A DNA stretch of 64,000 nt from Trichobilharzia szidati (taxonomy: Eukaryota; Platyhelminthes; Trematoda; Strigeidida; Schistosomatidae), in assembly GCA_944472155.2 (NCBI GenBank), contig OX235279.1, forward strand, positions 142,076,920 through 142,140,919, written 5' to 3'. The translations under genes were made by a program, and so were the position numbers. Below, one piece after another: positions 23,270 to 34,450 of this stretch (position 1 is the first letter of the stretch; every line of letters begins with the position of its first letter). Below the pieces are notes generated by a model. That model was not told where the DNA came from. It saw only the letters and a list, made by a program, of their open reading frames with translations, and ran no database searches.

Positions 23270-24890
23270 TTCGCGAGATGATGGCATCATATCGTAGTTT
23301 CTTTACAACCGCTTTACAACTAACATGGTTAACAATAATAAAATAAAGTTCGTGACAATTACTCAGTTAAATAAAAAACAAAAGTGTATACTGATGACCA
23401 GTCATATTTAGATAGGTCATGTAGTCCCTATGTTCCTCTAGGAATTAAAGGATACAATAATAATAATAATTATTATTATTAACATTGACTTTGTGACCTG
23501 ACATTAATAAGTGTTTTGCAATGGATGACGCTGGATCTCTACTCAGATTACTCGCATTGGGATTTTCTATATGATTTAGTAGCCATTTTGGAACATGTTC
23601 TTTTCGACGACATTGGAACATTCTATTGGTTCTACCTATATAGTTGTCACCGCAGCTGCAGGTGAGCTTGTAGATACAGTCTGAAGTACAGTCCATAGAA
23701 TTTCGTCCTTTAATCGGAGGTGAAGGGATCGAAAATGTTCGGCAAGTGAGAAAAAGAGATGCGGCGTAGAATGTGCGTTTGATGGCTGATCGAAGTCGTT
23801 GAGCTGTCAACTGCATAATCTGGTCACCCTTGAATGGTAGGTTAATAAAGATAGCTTTCTTTGGTACAGAAGCTGTCTTTTCGAGATGTGGTCTTTCTGT
23901 ACTGTGACAAGTGATAACGTTTTCCGGATAACCGTTAGCTAATAAGACTGAATGCATATGTCGAAACTCATCCATCACTGTGTCACTCGTGCATATTTTT
24001 CGGGCCCTTGAGAACAAACATTTCACTAGGGAACGTTTATACTGGATAGGAACAAAACTGGTAAAATGGAGATACTGTCCACTACATGTCTGTTTACGAA
24101 AAATAGACCACTGAATCGTTCCATCATCTCTCCTGGTAATTGTAATATCGAGGAAACCGAGTTTGTTATTCGATTCTAGTTCGGAAGTCACTCGGATATT
24201 TGGATGAATACGATTAAACAGGGTAATAAAGTTTTCAATGGATTTACTATTATTACCAATAATGAGAGTATCATCTACATAACGTTGATACGGCATAAAT
24301 TCTTCAAGCATACCTTGCATTTGTTTTTCCAATTTCGACATGAATATATCTGCCAACAGGGGCCCAAGAGGGCTCCCCATCGTAACACCATCGATTTGTT
24401 TGTATGCCTTTTCTTGGAAGGTGAATCTAATATTTTCTGTACACATAAAGATGATGTCTCCGATTTAAGTGACAGGAATAGGTAAGTTTATCCCATTGCT
24501 TGTTATGTAATCGCAAATGAAATCAACAGTTTCCTGAATAGGAACATTGGTGAGTAAAGATTCTATGTCAATTGAACACATAACCTTATCCTTGATGTTC
24601 AAGGTGTCTAGCATATCTGTCAGTTCAAATGGACTTTTTAAAGAATGATTTGATAATGAGTCTCTTACAGGCGTAAGGACTTCTGTAATCCATTTTGCGA
24701 TTTTGTGGTATGGAGAACTCGACATGTCTAAGATGGGTCTCAGTGGGTTCCCAGTTTTGTGGATCTTCGGAAGGCCATGAAGCCGGGTCGTTGCATTCCA
24801 GTCCAAGTAGCTCAATGGTCAGCCAGCTTGGTGTCGTAACCTCAAGATCCTCGATTAGATACCGCATGAGGTTTTAAACATGAACTGCTG
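23270..24890 (-). mobile_element. Penelope-like element: RT plus GIY-YIG endonuclease
   Basis: A single minus-strand frame runs from about 24815 to 23445, broken only by one TAA at 24465-24467. In order: TRLHGLPKIHKTGNPLRPIL, SIDIESLLTNVPI, DGVTMGSPLGPLLADIFM, catalytic YQRYVDDTLII, LGFLDITITRRDDGT, the linker VKCLFSRARKICTSDTVMDEF, and the GIY-YIG part YKLTCSCGDNYIGRTNRMFQC with EHVPKWL. This is the usual Penelope-like order with C-terminal GIY-YIG. The protein end is lost because an RTE-like 3' tail (23428-23482) replaces about 100 bases. PLE noncoding sequence resumes at 23270-23427 and matches 6240-6410. The 5' end is truncated near 24890. The element was moderately recently intact but is now inactive. 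Confidence 0.9.
23428..23482 (+). mobile_element. RTE-like 3' tail inserted in Penelope-like element
   Basis: CCCTATGTTCCTCTAGGAAT, then AAAGGATACAATAATAATAAT, matches only the extreme 3' end of the RTE-like family (compare 17080-17125). It is an extremely 5'-truncated insertion of about 55 bases. Confidence 0.75.
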
Positions 24891-24959
24891 ACCAGTCACG
24901 AAATATGACAAGACACCTGTCCAATGCTTCCTGGTTTCCAATAATCTCTCTAGCTGATT

Positions 24960-25275
24960 TCGATTCGTTGGAGGATTTCATTATGAGTTGACATCAATTC
25001 GAGAGCCATTGGAAAACTTGGGAGTATTCGATAGCTGTTTCGTCCTAGTTTTGAACTCTTCATCAGTACGCACCCACTCCAATGGGGTTCGAACCCACGA
25101 CCTTCTGTTCACAAGGCAAGCTCATACACCACTGAGCCACTGTGACCGAATCCAATGGCCCATGAATTCTAACTTCTGCCAATTCATGACATAGCGCGAC
25201 CCCCTCGCAATGTCTTTTTCGATGAGTAATTGTCCTCATCTTCAACCTGCTGTACCCTACTGGTCAGGGCTTCTA
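24960..25275 (-). repeat. Hammerhead-bearing palindromic repeat, one arm plus centre
   Basis: The minus-strand arm carries the tRNA-like head (A-box-like GTGGCTCAGTGGTGTA, B box GGGTTCGAACCCC) and a damaged hammerhead (ATGAAGAGTTC, AGGACGAAACAGCTATC). It is followed by a central spacer (GATGAGTAATTG, CTGCTGTACCCTACTGGTCAGGGC) that is nearly identical to 46690-46748. The other arm is missing. Confidence 0.75.
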
Positions 25276-25748
25276 CTCTTCATCTGTATAAAAAATATAC
25301 AATGGATAATACTTTTATTATTTGTGGGGAGAACTATTCGACTGTTGAACTCATCCACCTACAAGTTTCAGTTCTCTTTTTCATTCCTTGGATTCTGTGT
25401 TGAAGAAAAGGAATGATGATTTACTGCAGAGTTGGATCTATGGCAAACCAAATTCTACATAACAGCTGCCTAACTCCAATATTTTGTGGAGTCTGTATTG
25501 ACGGAATGTTCAGTAGTCATTAGTTTCCAATGCTTCTGCAACTGACATCCGTCTATGATGAAAACTTATCTTCAAATTATATATATATATGTATATTTAT
25601 ATATATATATGTAGTTACACAAGATGACTGGTCGTGTGTGAACAATATTTCTTTAACAGCTTAGTTCCTGTAGTTTATAATACTGCCTCGGATATTGTAT
25701 CAGCTACCTAACATTGAGATTATTCTGCGTCATTTGGTTTATAATCTT
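25276..25748. other. Intergenic sequence with (AT)n tract
   Basis: No gene recognised. It contains an alternating AT tract at about 25578-25612. It ends at the left target-site copy of the RTE-like insertion. Confidence 0.45.
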
Positions 25749-25761
25749 TATGGTTACAAGG

Positions 25762-27473
25762 GAACCCAATTACCGAAGAAGAAAGACAGATTAAACAATG
25801 GGCGGACCACTTCAAAGGACTCTTGAACCGACCACCACCTACAACCCGTCCAGTAATACCAACAACAGCACGTACACAACTGCAAGTTGACACCAATCCT
25901 CCAACGAAAACTGAAGTCATGAATGCAATCAAGCTTCTGAAAGCTGGAAAAGCAGCTGGACCAGATGGAATACCCCCGGAAGCACTGGAAGCGGACCCAG
26001 AAACGACAGTAGATATGCTGACTACATTATTGCAAAAGATCTGGAAAGTGGGAAAGGTGCCTACTGACTGGAGGAAAGGTTGCCTTGTAAAACTACCAAA
26101 GAAGGGCGACCCGGGAATCTGCAAGAACTGGCGAGGAATCATGCTCCTGTCGACGCCAAGTAAAATTCTGAGTCGCATCATCCTGGAGAGAATAAAGGAC
26201 GCACTGGATACAGAACTCCGACCAGAACAAGCTGGATTCAGGAAAGGCAAATCATGTTCTGACCAAATTGCAACTCTACGCATTATCATCGAACAAAGCA
26301 TGGAATGGCAATCAAATCTCTACCTCAACTTCATAGACTTTGAGAAGGCTTTCGACAGCGTTGACCGCGAAGTAATTTGGAAACTACTCGAGTACTACGG
26401 CGTATCCCAAATATTCATCAACCTTATTCAACAACTGTACGACAACGGCACATGTCAAGTGATCCACAACGGAAAACTCAGCGAGGCGTTTCGAGTAAAC
26501 ACAGGAGTCAGACAAGGGTGCTTATTATCACCAATGATATTCCTAATTGTGGTGGACTGGATTATGCGTCAGACAGTGGGAAACGAGAAGACAGGGATAT
26601 CCTGGACCGACGTGAAGAACCTAGAAGACCTGGATTTCGCGCGTGGATGATTTATGTTTGATGTCACACAAAATCGAAGACTTACAAGCGAAAACCGACA
26701 AACTGGTCGAAGAAGCAGCGAAGACAGGACTCCAGGTGAACATAGACAAGACGGAGGTTATGAAAATAACCAACCAACAACAACAACAGCAGCAGCAACA
26801 TCCAGCGCCAATCACCATCAACTGGGGGGATTTGAAAGAAGTTGCTTCATTCACTTATCTAGGGAGCATTGTCTCAACCACAGGAGGAACGGACGAGGAT
26901 GTCAAATCGAGAATCGGGAAGGCGAGAAACACATTCATCAACCTGAAACCAATCTGGAAATCTTCGTCACTCAACTCAGCATCAACAACAAAATTCGGAT
27001 TTTCAGTACAAACGTCAAGTCACTTCTTCTATACGGATCAGAAACTTGGTGGGTCACCAAGAATATTTCCAACAGCCTGTTGCAGACCTTTATCAACAAC
27101 TGTCTCCGCTGGCTCTATACTGAAGATCAGATGGCCGGAAGAAATCACAAACAAGAAACTATGGGAACAAACAAAACAAGAACCAATCGCCCGACAAATA
27201 TGCAGGAGAAAGTGGAGATGGATTGGACACTCGCTGAGGAGGTCACTCGTTGGGCGACATCGCGCGTCAGGCCCTCGAGTGGAATCCGAAAGGGAAGCGG
27301 TGAGTGGGACGTCCAAGGGTGACATGGAGGAGACCGTGTGAAGAAGAGTTGAAACAGTATGGAGTAACATGGATGCAAGTGAAAAGTACAGCAGAAGACA
27401 GAAGCAAGTGGAGGTGTGCAGTTGAAGCCCTATGTTCCACTAGGAACCCAGGGGAACAATAATAATAATAATA
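25762..27473 (+). mobile_element. RTE-like (SR2-type) non-LTR retrotransposon, 5'-truncated
   Basis: A frame at about 25760-26650 encodes the reverse transcriptase: KLLKAGKAAGPDGIPPEAL, KGCLVKLPKKGDPG, QAGFRKGKSCSDQI, NFIDFEKAFDSVDR, VNTGVRQGCLLSPMIF. The catalytic FADD box near 26640 is frameshifted. The downstream frame (26643-27341) has LVEEAAKTGLQVNIDKTEV, a short poly-Gln, YLGSIVSTTGGTDEDVKSR and RRKWRWIGHSLRRS. Two more shifts occur near 26970 and 27110. It ends with CCCTATGTTCCACTAGGAAC and (AAT)n. TATGGTTACAAGG flanks both sides (25749-25761 and 27474-27486) as a target-site duplication. The clade assignment is by resemblance only. Confidence 0.9.
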
Positions 27474-27499
27474 TATGGTTACAAGGCATCTCGAATCCA

Positions 27500-27700
27500 T
27501 TGTGAAGTTGTTGAGATATGGCTAGTTTTTTTGTCTTTACGCATTCAACCATCAGTCACTGGGTCCTGGGTTTCAATCCCGCTCCACCTACTTTAATCTG
27601 AGTAACTGGGTTACATCACTGACCTCCACAAAACGAATATGGCTTATAGCTTGGAACAAAAGAAATGTTCCGGTAATTGAGTTCCAACTGACTAACTAAC
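27500..27700 (+). repeat. Very diverged tRNA-headed SINE
   Basis: A B-box-like GGTTTCAATCCCGC, then CTACTTTAATCTGAGTAACTGG and a tail with GGAACAAAAGAAATGTTCC loosely follow the family A layout. Old or a separate family. Confidence 0.4.
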
Positions 27701-29838
27701 CATGTGAAGTTATAAAGTGATATAATTTTTGTTTTAATCTTAATTCCCCTTCTCTTCCAATCCAAGGCATGTGTATATATACTTAGACATAAAATAATTC
27801 ATCAAAACTATTCTTCTTTTAAAGAATAAAGGTGAAAGAAGCATGAAAATCCGGTGTAAATAATTTCCATCTGTGTCTAAACAGGATTTGGCACAGTTAA
27901 ATATACACATACATACATGTTTATATGTGCGTGCTTGTGCATGCGTGTGTGTGTGTGAGAGAGAGAGAGGGCGCCAACAACAAGCTAAAGGTTGCCGAAA
28001 TCAATATACCGTTAGCTTACCATTCCATCAGTCTTCTTCTTTTCGTATTTCCTATTCTGATAAAATTAGTTTGATTTTGTTTTGTTTTTCTTTCATATGT
28101 TAATACATCTGATTCCATTAACCTATTCGAATAATACTGATTTTCTATATCAATCCAGACAGTTTGTTACATTAAACTTCGTTGTTGATTACTTTCGATG
28201 TTTCATTACACGTTTTGTTATGAATAACAGTGTGCAATGTACCTTTCGACTACTGAGTTAAACTAATTGAAATATAATATAAGAACGCCTTAGTACATAG
28301 CTGGGCAACTGAATAAATTCATGTTTTCACTTCCCAGAAAAACGACCATGACTGGTGATCTTCCCCCAGAATAACATTCATTACTCATATAATCCAATTA
28401 TTAATAAACTACTTGATTTAAATCAACTATTTAAGAGGTTTGCTAACCACAGTAAAACCACAAAATATTCGTGTAAACGGAAACTGTTTATCTCCCTTGA
28501 TCTCAAGACAGAATTTCCTAGATATCTGCAGCGTGTGTTGAATCCTTTCGCCTACACATATTTGGTGTTCACTTGATAAATTAGAGACTCAGTAATCAAT
28601 ATGTCTCCCCAATTAAATATTTCAGATTTTAGAACTTTCGACTTATCTCACCCACTCTATGGTGGGATTATAAGTTAGTGCTTGTAGCGAGACAGCTGAG
28701 ATTTCTTTCAGATTACTCATTTTCCTTACAAGGATTCGCCAGTCTGTAGTTAGCTGAATATCCTAAATGGTCCTAATCCACTGTCTTCACTTGAACTTAC
28801 AATCACTACACAGCATCTAATATATATTCAAGTGTTTGCCTGATTTTTACTGCAATCTGTTTCATCCAGTACAGTTTCTCTCTGAGTAAGTTTGTCGGTT
28901 TAAATTCCCCTCTAATCCCAGCTATTTTTTTAAAGAATCTTATGTAAACGTGGTCTACCCCTCTACTAACTCTAACCAAACATTTCTAAAACGAATTCAT
29001 GTACCTGTCTTAGGCACTAACAGAGACTGATTTTATGTATGCTTAGTGAATATTTACCCATGTGTAATCGAACATTTATTTTTGCATTGATAAACACTGG
29101 TCGGTTAAGTACCGTTAGTTTTGTTGTTCGTGTTTTAAAATTCAACTCTGCTATTAATAAGATTTCCCAAGTCTTCACTTGTGCTTTTTTGATATAATGT
29201 TGTCGGTATTTAGTTGAACAGAGTGTTCGGTAAATTAGAAATCGTGAAGACAGAGTTGGATTCTGGTATACAGATCGAAGTTAGCTACTAGTTCGCAAGA
29301 AACTTTCTAGTAAGCCTTCATTGTGTTACACTAATACAGAAGCTTGTGTTACATCTACCACCTACATTAATCAATATTCATTTTCAGTTTTATAAAAAAT
29401 TTATAAATTTGAGTGGGGTATGTTAGAATCTTTTATTGAGGCTTTTCGGATTTTTTATCAGATTCCTCAGACATTTCATGAAACCTACTTTAATAGATAT
29501 ACCCTGATGAAAGGTAAAATCAGAGTTGGGTGGTCTTCGGTTAACGCTTGTATGCAAAGTACTGTCTCCTATTCGCTTTATTTTGCAACCCGACATTAGA
29601 AGTCCTCCATATCTATTTGTAAATTGAAATATGGGCTAATTTTTTGTCACCGAGGTCGGCAATTTAAATTATCAAAAAGGTCAAAGTAATCCGGAAGAAT
29701 GCCCATGTTTCGCATCGTAGGCACTAGGCCATATTGTGAAGATTCTACAAACGAAAAAAGTTAATTGGAAAAAACAGACTGATTGCCGAAACTTTGTTTG
29801 TCAAATTAATGTCACGTACATGACGGCTGAAGAATTCT
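27701..29838. other. Intergenic, no recognised gene
   Basis: AT-rich. It contains a (GT)n(GA)n tract at about 27944-27970. Open frames at 27873-28103 and 28355-28576 are not recognisable as genes. Confidence 0.4.
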
Positions 29839-30040
29839 GTGCGTCGGTGGCACACTGGTTAGGACTCTCGTCGACCATGCACATGGTCCGAGGTTCGATC
29901 CCCTGCCGACGCACACCCGATATCTATGGTCGGCCTGCAAAATTTGGGCTACCGATATCCATGCTGAAAATTCCATACTTGTACTGGAAATTCGGTGTGG
30001 CATCAAGCTGTAATCAAAAATTAAAAAAAATAAAAATATT
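29839..30040 (+). mobile_element. tRNA-headed SINE, family B
   Basis: The head can fold as a tRNA: a 7-base acceptor stem GCGTCGG pairs with CCGACGC, and A- and B-box sequences are present (TGGCACACTGGTTAGG, GGTTCGATCCC). It is followed by a body unlike family A: CGATATCTATGGTCGGCC, TACCGATATCCATGCTGAAA, GGTGTGGCATCAAGCTGTAA, then an A-rich tail. A second copy is at 62883-63082. AGAATTCT before and AGAAATTCT after may be an imperfect target duplication. Confidence 0.85.
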
Positions 30041-30519
30041 TCAGAAATTCTCCAGCCATTAGAAATGAAGGAAGCTGATCTTAAATGGAAATTTTTTCAA
30101 AATTAATTTCGAAGTTCTGTGACTACTTTGTCGTTGGTTGTGAACGATAAGTTATGATCAGAACGTTGTTCAGTAAATAATACCATAACTATCTGTCCTC
30201 TATCAAATGAACAAACTAACATGAAAAAGAAATAGCCATCCTGAATTTAGACCATTTGACATGGCAAGCAGGTGGACAACAACCATTTATGTAAGTGAGA
30301 AAATCGAAAATGAAAGCAGCTCTAAATTGTAAATGTATGTGAATTATAAAAATCCCATAAGGTATAATTTTAAAAAGAATACTAACAATACCAACCATCG
30401 CTTGTCAGTGAGTAGCTTCAAAGTGAATTTCCTAGATTTCTAGAAGTCGCCACCATATTAAAATGTGACGACAGTAGAAGAAGATGGAAACTGTGAGTTA
30501 CTGAATTATCAATAAGGTG
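30041..30519. other. Intergenic, no recognised feature
   Basis: AT-rich sequence without recognisable genes or shared repeats. Confidence 0.4.
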
Positions 30520-30660
30520 GTTGGGTGGATATCAATCCACCCATCCAGAAACCTGACTGTCTCTTTTTCATGAACAAATTCCCATGGAAACAAGAGATTC
30601 AGCGAAGAAACTCTTTTCATCAAATTTATTATCAATCTGCACATATATATAATTTTTCGA
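30520..30660 (-). repeat. Penelope-like terminal repeat (pLTR-like), solo
   Basis: CCACCCATCCAGAAACCTGA, then GAGATTCAGCGAAGAAACTC, TTCATCAAATT and ATATATATAATT match, in the same order, the block at 47735-47845. Confidence 0.5.
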
Positions 30661-30797
30661 GCTGATATTGACAATTACGATAAAATGTTTGTGGTTATAA
30701 TCTTAGCTGCAATTCAAGCAACACCTCGTTATTTGCCCAGTAATTCTGCATTCCTTTCTAAGATTTATGCATTCAATGAACCGCTTTATAAACTCAT

Positions 30798-31010
30798 ATA
30801 TTTACTGATGACGTTTCGAGCACAATTTATTCCAGCTCATAATCATATCATATCGCCTTGATTATGAGCAATAAATTGGGCTCGAAACGTCATCAGTAAA
30901 TATTGCTGTATAACACTGTGAGACTTTATCAAAATAAATTGTACTCATAATGGAATTATACTCTACCACAATGTACAAGTTTTATTCTTGTATCAATAGA
31001 TTCTGCATCC
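30798..31010 (+). repeat. Large hairpin repeat with flanking shared sequence
   Basis: Arms at 30798-30845 and 30859-30903 are inverted copies with one mismatch and one 3-base gap, separated by a 13-base loop. The right arm is followed by TTGCTGTATAACACTGTGAG, ACTTTATCAAAATAAATTG and CATAATGGAATTATACTC. This extended sequence is shared with 11775-11915, and CACTGTGAGACTTTATCAAA also appears reversed at the window end (63980-64000). This is a repeat family of unknown nature. Confidence 0.75.
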
Positions 31011-31424
31011 ATTGAGAGAATTGAATTGGCATAAAACTTGTTTCTGTCTGCTTAGAATTCTCCATCATTTCAGTGGCTCATGTTACTTGACAACAAACTG
31101 TATGTTAGCTACACCATTTACTAGCACTTCGTCATGTGAAGTGGGCATTAAAGTCCCGAGGCTGAAGTATTCTACCGTTTTACCATTCAACCACTAGGAA
31201 CCTCCACTATATATTGCCAGAGTTATACAATCCCGTTAGTGGATATCTTTTCTTATACACAACTTAATATTAGTACATAAAAAACCCAACATCTAAATAT
31301 TAAATTTACACTGACTAGTAATTGAATAAAAGATGAATTCCATGAAGTTTGCGCACATGTGAACTGGTAAGTAAGATACTAGATTGGTTAGTAACCGGTG
31401 GCAGTGTCGGTGTTATATCAAGAA

Positions 31425-31520
31425 GAAATTGCAGAAGTTAGGATTCGTGGGTCACAGTGTTTCAATCCACTGGAAGAGTGGAGACAAACACACCTTGCGA
31501 CTTAAAATTGCAGGTTTTGT
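31425..31520 (+). repeat. Hammerhead-repeat head fragment
   Basis: GCAGAAGTTAGGATTCGTGG and GTCACAGTG resemble the first part of the unit at 12915-13165. The rest has diverged. Confidence 0.4.
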
Positions 31521-33110
31521 CCTGTGGTGAGATTGGGGATCCATACTGTTGAACATTTGCAAACCAGGGCGAAAAAGTTATCTAATGATCACTGACTCTA
31601 AATGCTCCCTTGACTGATTTCAATTAGTAATGAAAACTACGTTGAATTAGATATATAACCGATTGATAAGAGTAAAATCATGTAAAATGAGAATTTCAAA
31701 TGGAATAAACTATCACTCAAATCACATATAGTCAAAGTCTGTATATGCGTTATAGTAGTGTAATTACAGAATCAAGAAATCGAACGGATGGCATCACATA
31801 ACTGTATATTTCAAAGTAAATTTCAACAACAGTCGAAATTATTTGGACAACTATTTGCAACTAAGCAGCACTCGATAACTGACTTTAAAAAAAATAAGTG
31901 TAAGACTACTTAGTAGTGTAGACTCAAACATCAGTCTAGCTTAGAGTCGTAACTATGTGCAGCATGAGAATATCATCAATTAGATGATTCGTTAGCATGC
32001 AAAGAATTACGTTTCTCTGGAAATTTTACACGCAAATTCCCCTTTGTTAACATTAAAATAGAAATTTTTCCTCTTTAGTATTTTTGAAGTGAATTTTGTT
32101 ATTCAACTTCTATGAATTCACGAAATATGATAATTTTCTGTCTGAACACAAATAAGGTTAATATCAATCAGATTGGGGTTACAAAATGATATTTTACAGT
32201 AGACATTGATTGTGCAATAATCACTCACCTATTACACACTCCATGGAGAAATAGAATGATTGAAACCTGGTCCAACCATGGCAGTTAAAGTCTATGCAAC
32301 CACCTTTCATTCTTCATTTAGCTGATGCCTATCTATGATGATAATTGTAATAATATTATTATCATTATTACTTCATCATCTACTTTTTCAGCTTTCAGAA
32401 ATGACACATCAAGTAACAATTTTACACACTTATCGATTTGAGAAACAAATGCCTGTAAAAACCCTGCACATACACACGCACACACCTATACAAAAAAAGG
32501 ATAGTTGTGCATAACTTCCTCTTCGTGCTAAACATATTTTCCTACTATTATTATTTAGTTGTACAAATACTCCGTTCGCTTCTCTACATCTCTGTTTCAC
32601 TATCTTGCATACGTATACACGCACAAAGACACTTTTAGTCTCTCAAAGTGTACACTCATTGATTTCATCCCACAACAAATACAATAACCTCGAGTGTTAG
32701 TCAGCCTAGTTACACACACTGATAAGTAGAAACACACACAAACACACATCTCTACATGCCTTTTTTAAGACAGAGATATACACTTCTACTGTGCCCTGTA
32801 GATATTAGTAACCCTAACCGCTAAAATTATAAATCATCATCGCCATCATCATAATACGAAGGAACAATACAAATGGGAGAAAATTTTCCACTGTATGAAT
32901 AAGGCTTTTGGATTGGTTTAAACCAGGCACACACACTATTCGAGTAGACGTATATTAAACACAGTGAATCAGTCTCATTTAATCAAAAAAACAAAGAAAA
33001 ACAATTATGAACACCTATGAATTCAATTCTTCATCATACTAATGAATATTATCTATAACTTCAATTTTTAAATATAGCATAACTGACTTAAACAGAAAAT
33101 AAAATTCAAA
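31521..33110. other. Region upstream of hemicentin, no recognised element
   Basis: AT-rich with short CA-rich stretches near 32460-32490 and 32713-32750. No TATA box or other promoter element can be singled out with confidence. Confidence 0.35.
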
Positions 33111-33141
33111 CCTTCTTCGCCTCTTTTTTTTCCACAGTAAA
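33111..33141 (+). promoter_or_regulatory. Splice acceptor just before the hemicentin start codon
   Basis: A strong pyrimidine tract and CAG (CTCTTTTTTTTCCACAG, ending at 33137) lie 4 bases before the ATG at 33142. This is either the end of a 5' UTR intron or a spliced-leader trans-splice site, both of which occur in schistosomes. Confidence 0.6.
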
Positions 33142-33538
33142 ATGGCGACATACAGAAACTTGAAGCATTTAACACTGCATTTTATTTTAATACTATTATA
33201 TAACTCAATCATCAAAAATGGTGTACTCGGTCAACAATCGGTGATCAATTATGGTTATTATTCAGATCAAATTATACCTGGAGCCGGTGAATATGGATTA
33301 TTAACTCCGGGTTTAGTAAATTTACCAGATAAACAATTCAATTTTACTGCATCAAATCCACAAGAACCATCACCGATATCTGCCATTTCTTTGGCTATTG
33401 TGTTTGATTCAACTGGTTCAATGGGAAATGATTTAAAACAAGTGAAAGTTGGATCTAGGCGTATTTTACAAAGACATTTACAACGTGGTGAAGCGAATTA
33501 TATTAAAGATTTCGTCTTAGTTAAAGTGCATGATCCAG
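33142..33538 (+). CDS. HMCN1-like: Hemicentin homologue, exon 1 (signal peptide, start of vWA)
   Basis: Hemicentins are very large secreted extracellular-matrix proteins that hold tissues and basement membranes together. They start with a von Willebrand A domain, followed in known members by many Ig repeats. Residues 1-30 form a signal peptide (hydrophobic HLTLHFILILLY, probable cleavage after VLG). After a linker with a glycosylation site (NFT, 67-69), the vWA domain begins at about residue 82 with SLAIVFDSTGSM, whose D89, T91 and S93 match the metal-binding MIDAS motif. The exon ends VKVHDP plus one base (G). Joining to exon 2 gives HDPDVGP, matching the hemicentin HDP-x-IGP segment. This requires the donor CCAG|GCAAGT, a GC donor; using a downstream GT would add a stop. 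The ATG is the first in frame after the acceptor. The gene continues beyond the window, so this is the N-terminal 465 residues only. Confidence 0.92.
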
Positions 33539-34094
33539 GCAAGTTGATTATTTAAACAAACTAATTTAATAGTTAATACATACTAATATAAGTATTTATA
33601 AACCACTGTTAACGAGAAATATTGCTTATCCAAACGGAGGTGGCACCAGCTTCTGTTATTGAGAAATGAGTCCGTAAGGAGCGCAAACGAATAGGCTTTT
33701 TGATTGTCTCAGTCCACACAGCTAAATTACACTTAAAACTACTTAATTGAAGTTATTTTGAATTTCCTGTTGAAATACACGATGTATGTTGACATGTTGG
33801 CTTCTGATACTGATGCTGCATTGATGCTTCACGCTTAATGGGATGTTATTCAGTTGGTATACTAGTTAGCTACTTTGAAATGGTCATGATTTAATCTAAT
33901 ATTAGCTCAGTTCTTCAAATTTTGCCAATAATGCTATTATTTTATGAAACTTTACCGTATCTGTTCAGCATCTTTCGCAGTATCGAAGATATTATCACTT
34001 GTAGTCTATGACAATGATTTAGTTTATGAAGAAAACTATTATGTAATCTAACAAGTGTACTTCATTGATTATACTTGAAAAAAATCTAACCATA

Positions 34095-34450
34095 TTAAAT
34101 AATAATAAATCTTTATTTTAGACAATATATGAACACATAGTACAGTAATTCTCAGTGTATTCAGTTCTAGTATGTTTCCTCTACCTACAGCATTTATATG
34201 TAAAATAATAATCTGAAGTATATCATGTGATAGAGTGTTGTTGCATATAAGGAGAGAACCAATTCTGTGAACTTTTTCTTCATTTCCGTAAATAATTGCA
34301 CAACGTTTAGTTTGAAGCTAATTAAACATGCTTGCGAATTCATGCAGTTATCATTTGATATAATTAGATGATTAAAACAATAAAAAGTGTAGAAGATTTT
34401 AAGCATTTAGATGGATAAGAATTCCAGCAGCCCAGTGATTTAAGCAGGCC
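34095..34450 (-). mobile_element. CR1-like retrotransposon 3' end
   Basis: Read on plus it opens with AATAATAATAAATCTTTATT, then ACATAGTACAGTAATTCTCAG. It aligns with the reversed 3' end of the CR1-like copy at 13338-13400. The rest matches 43625-43925 (ATTTAGATGGATAAGAATTC, CAGCCCAG). Non-coding. Confidence 0.65.

Noticed and set aside
25720..26301. A 193-codon minus-strand open frame
   Set aside because: It lies opposite the reverse transcriptase of the RTE-like element and has no motif of its own; it is an antisense shadow.
26654..27322. A 222-codon plus-strand frame overlapping the RTE-like element
   Set aside because: Most of it is an alternative frame of the retrotransposon. Only the part after a frameshift (from about 26970) is real element sequence.
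27873..28103. A 76-codon frame containing CVCVCERERG
   Set aside because: The repeated residues come from the (GT)n(GA)n microsatellite, so it is not a credible protein.
29839..29912. Genuine tRNA gene suggested by the cloverleaf-like fold and B box
   Set aside because: The same head recurs at more than ten sites, each followed by a common body, A-rich tail and flanking duplications. These are SINE heads.
30798..30903. Hammerhead ribozyme suggested by CTGATGA and CGAAAC words
   Set aside because: The two words are on opposite arms of an inverted repeat and do not form the hammerhead order on either strand.
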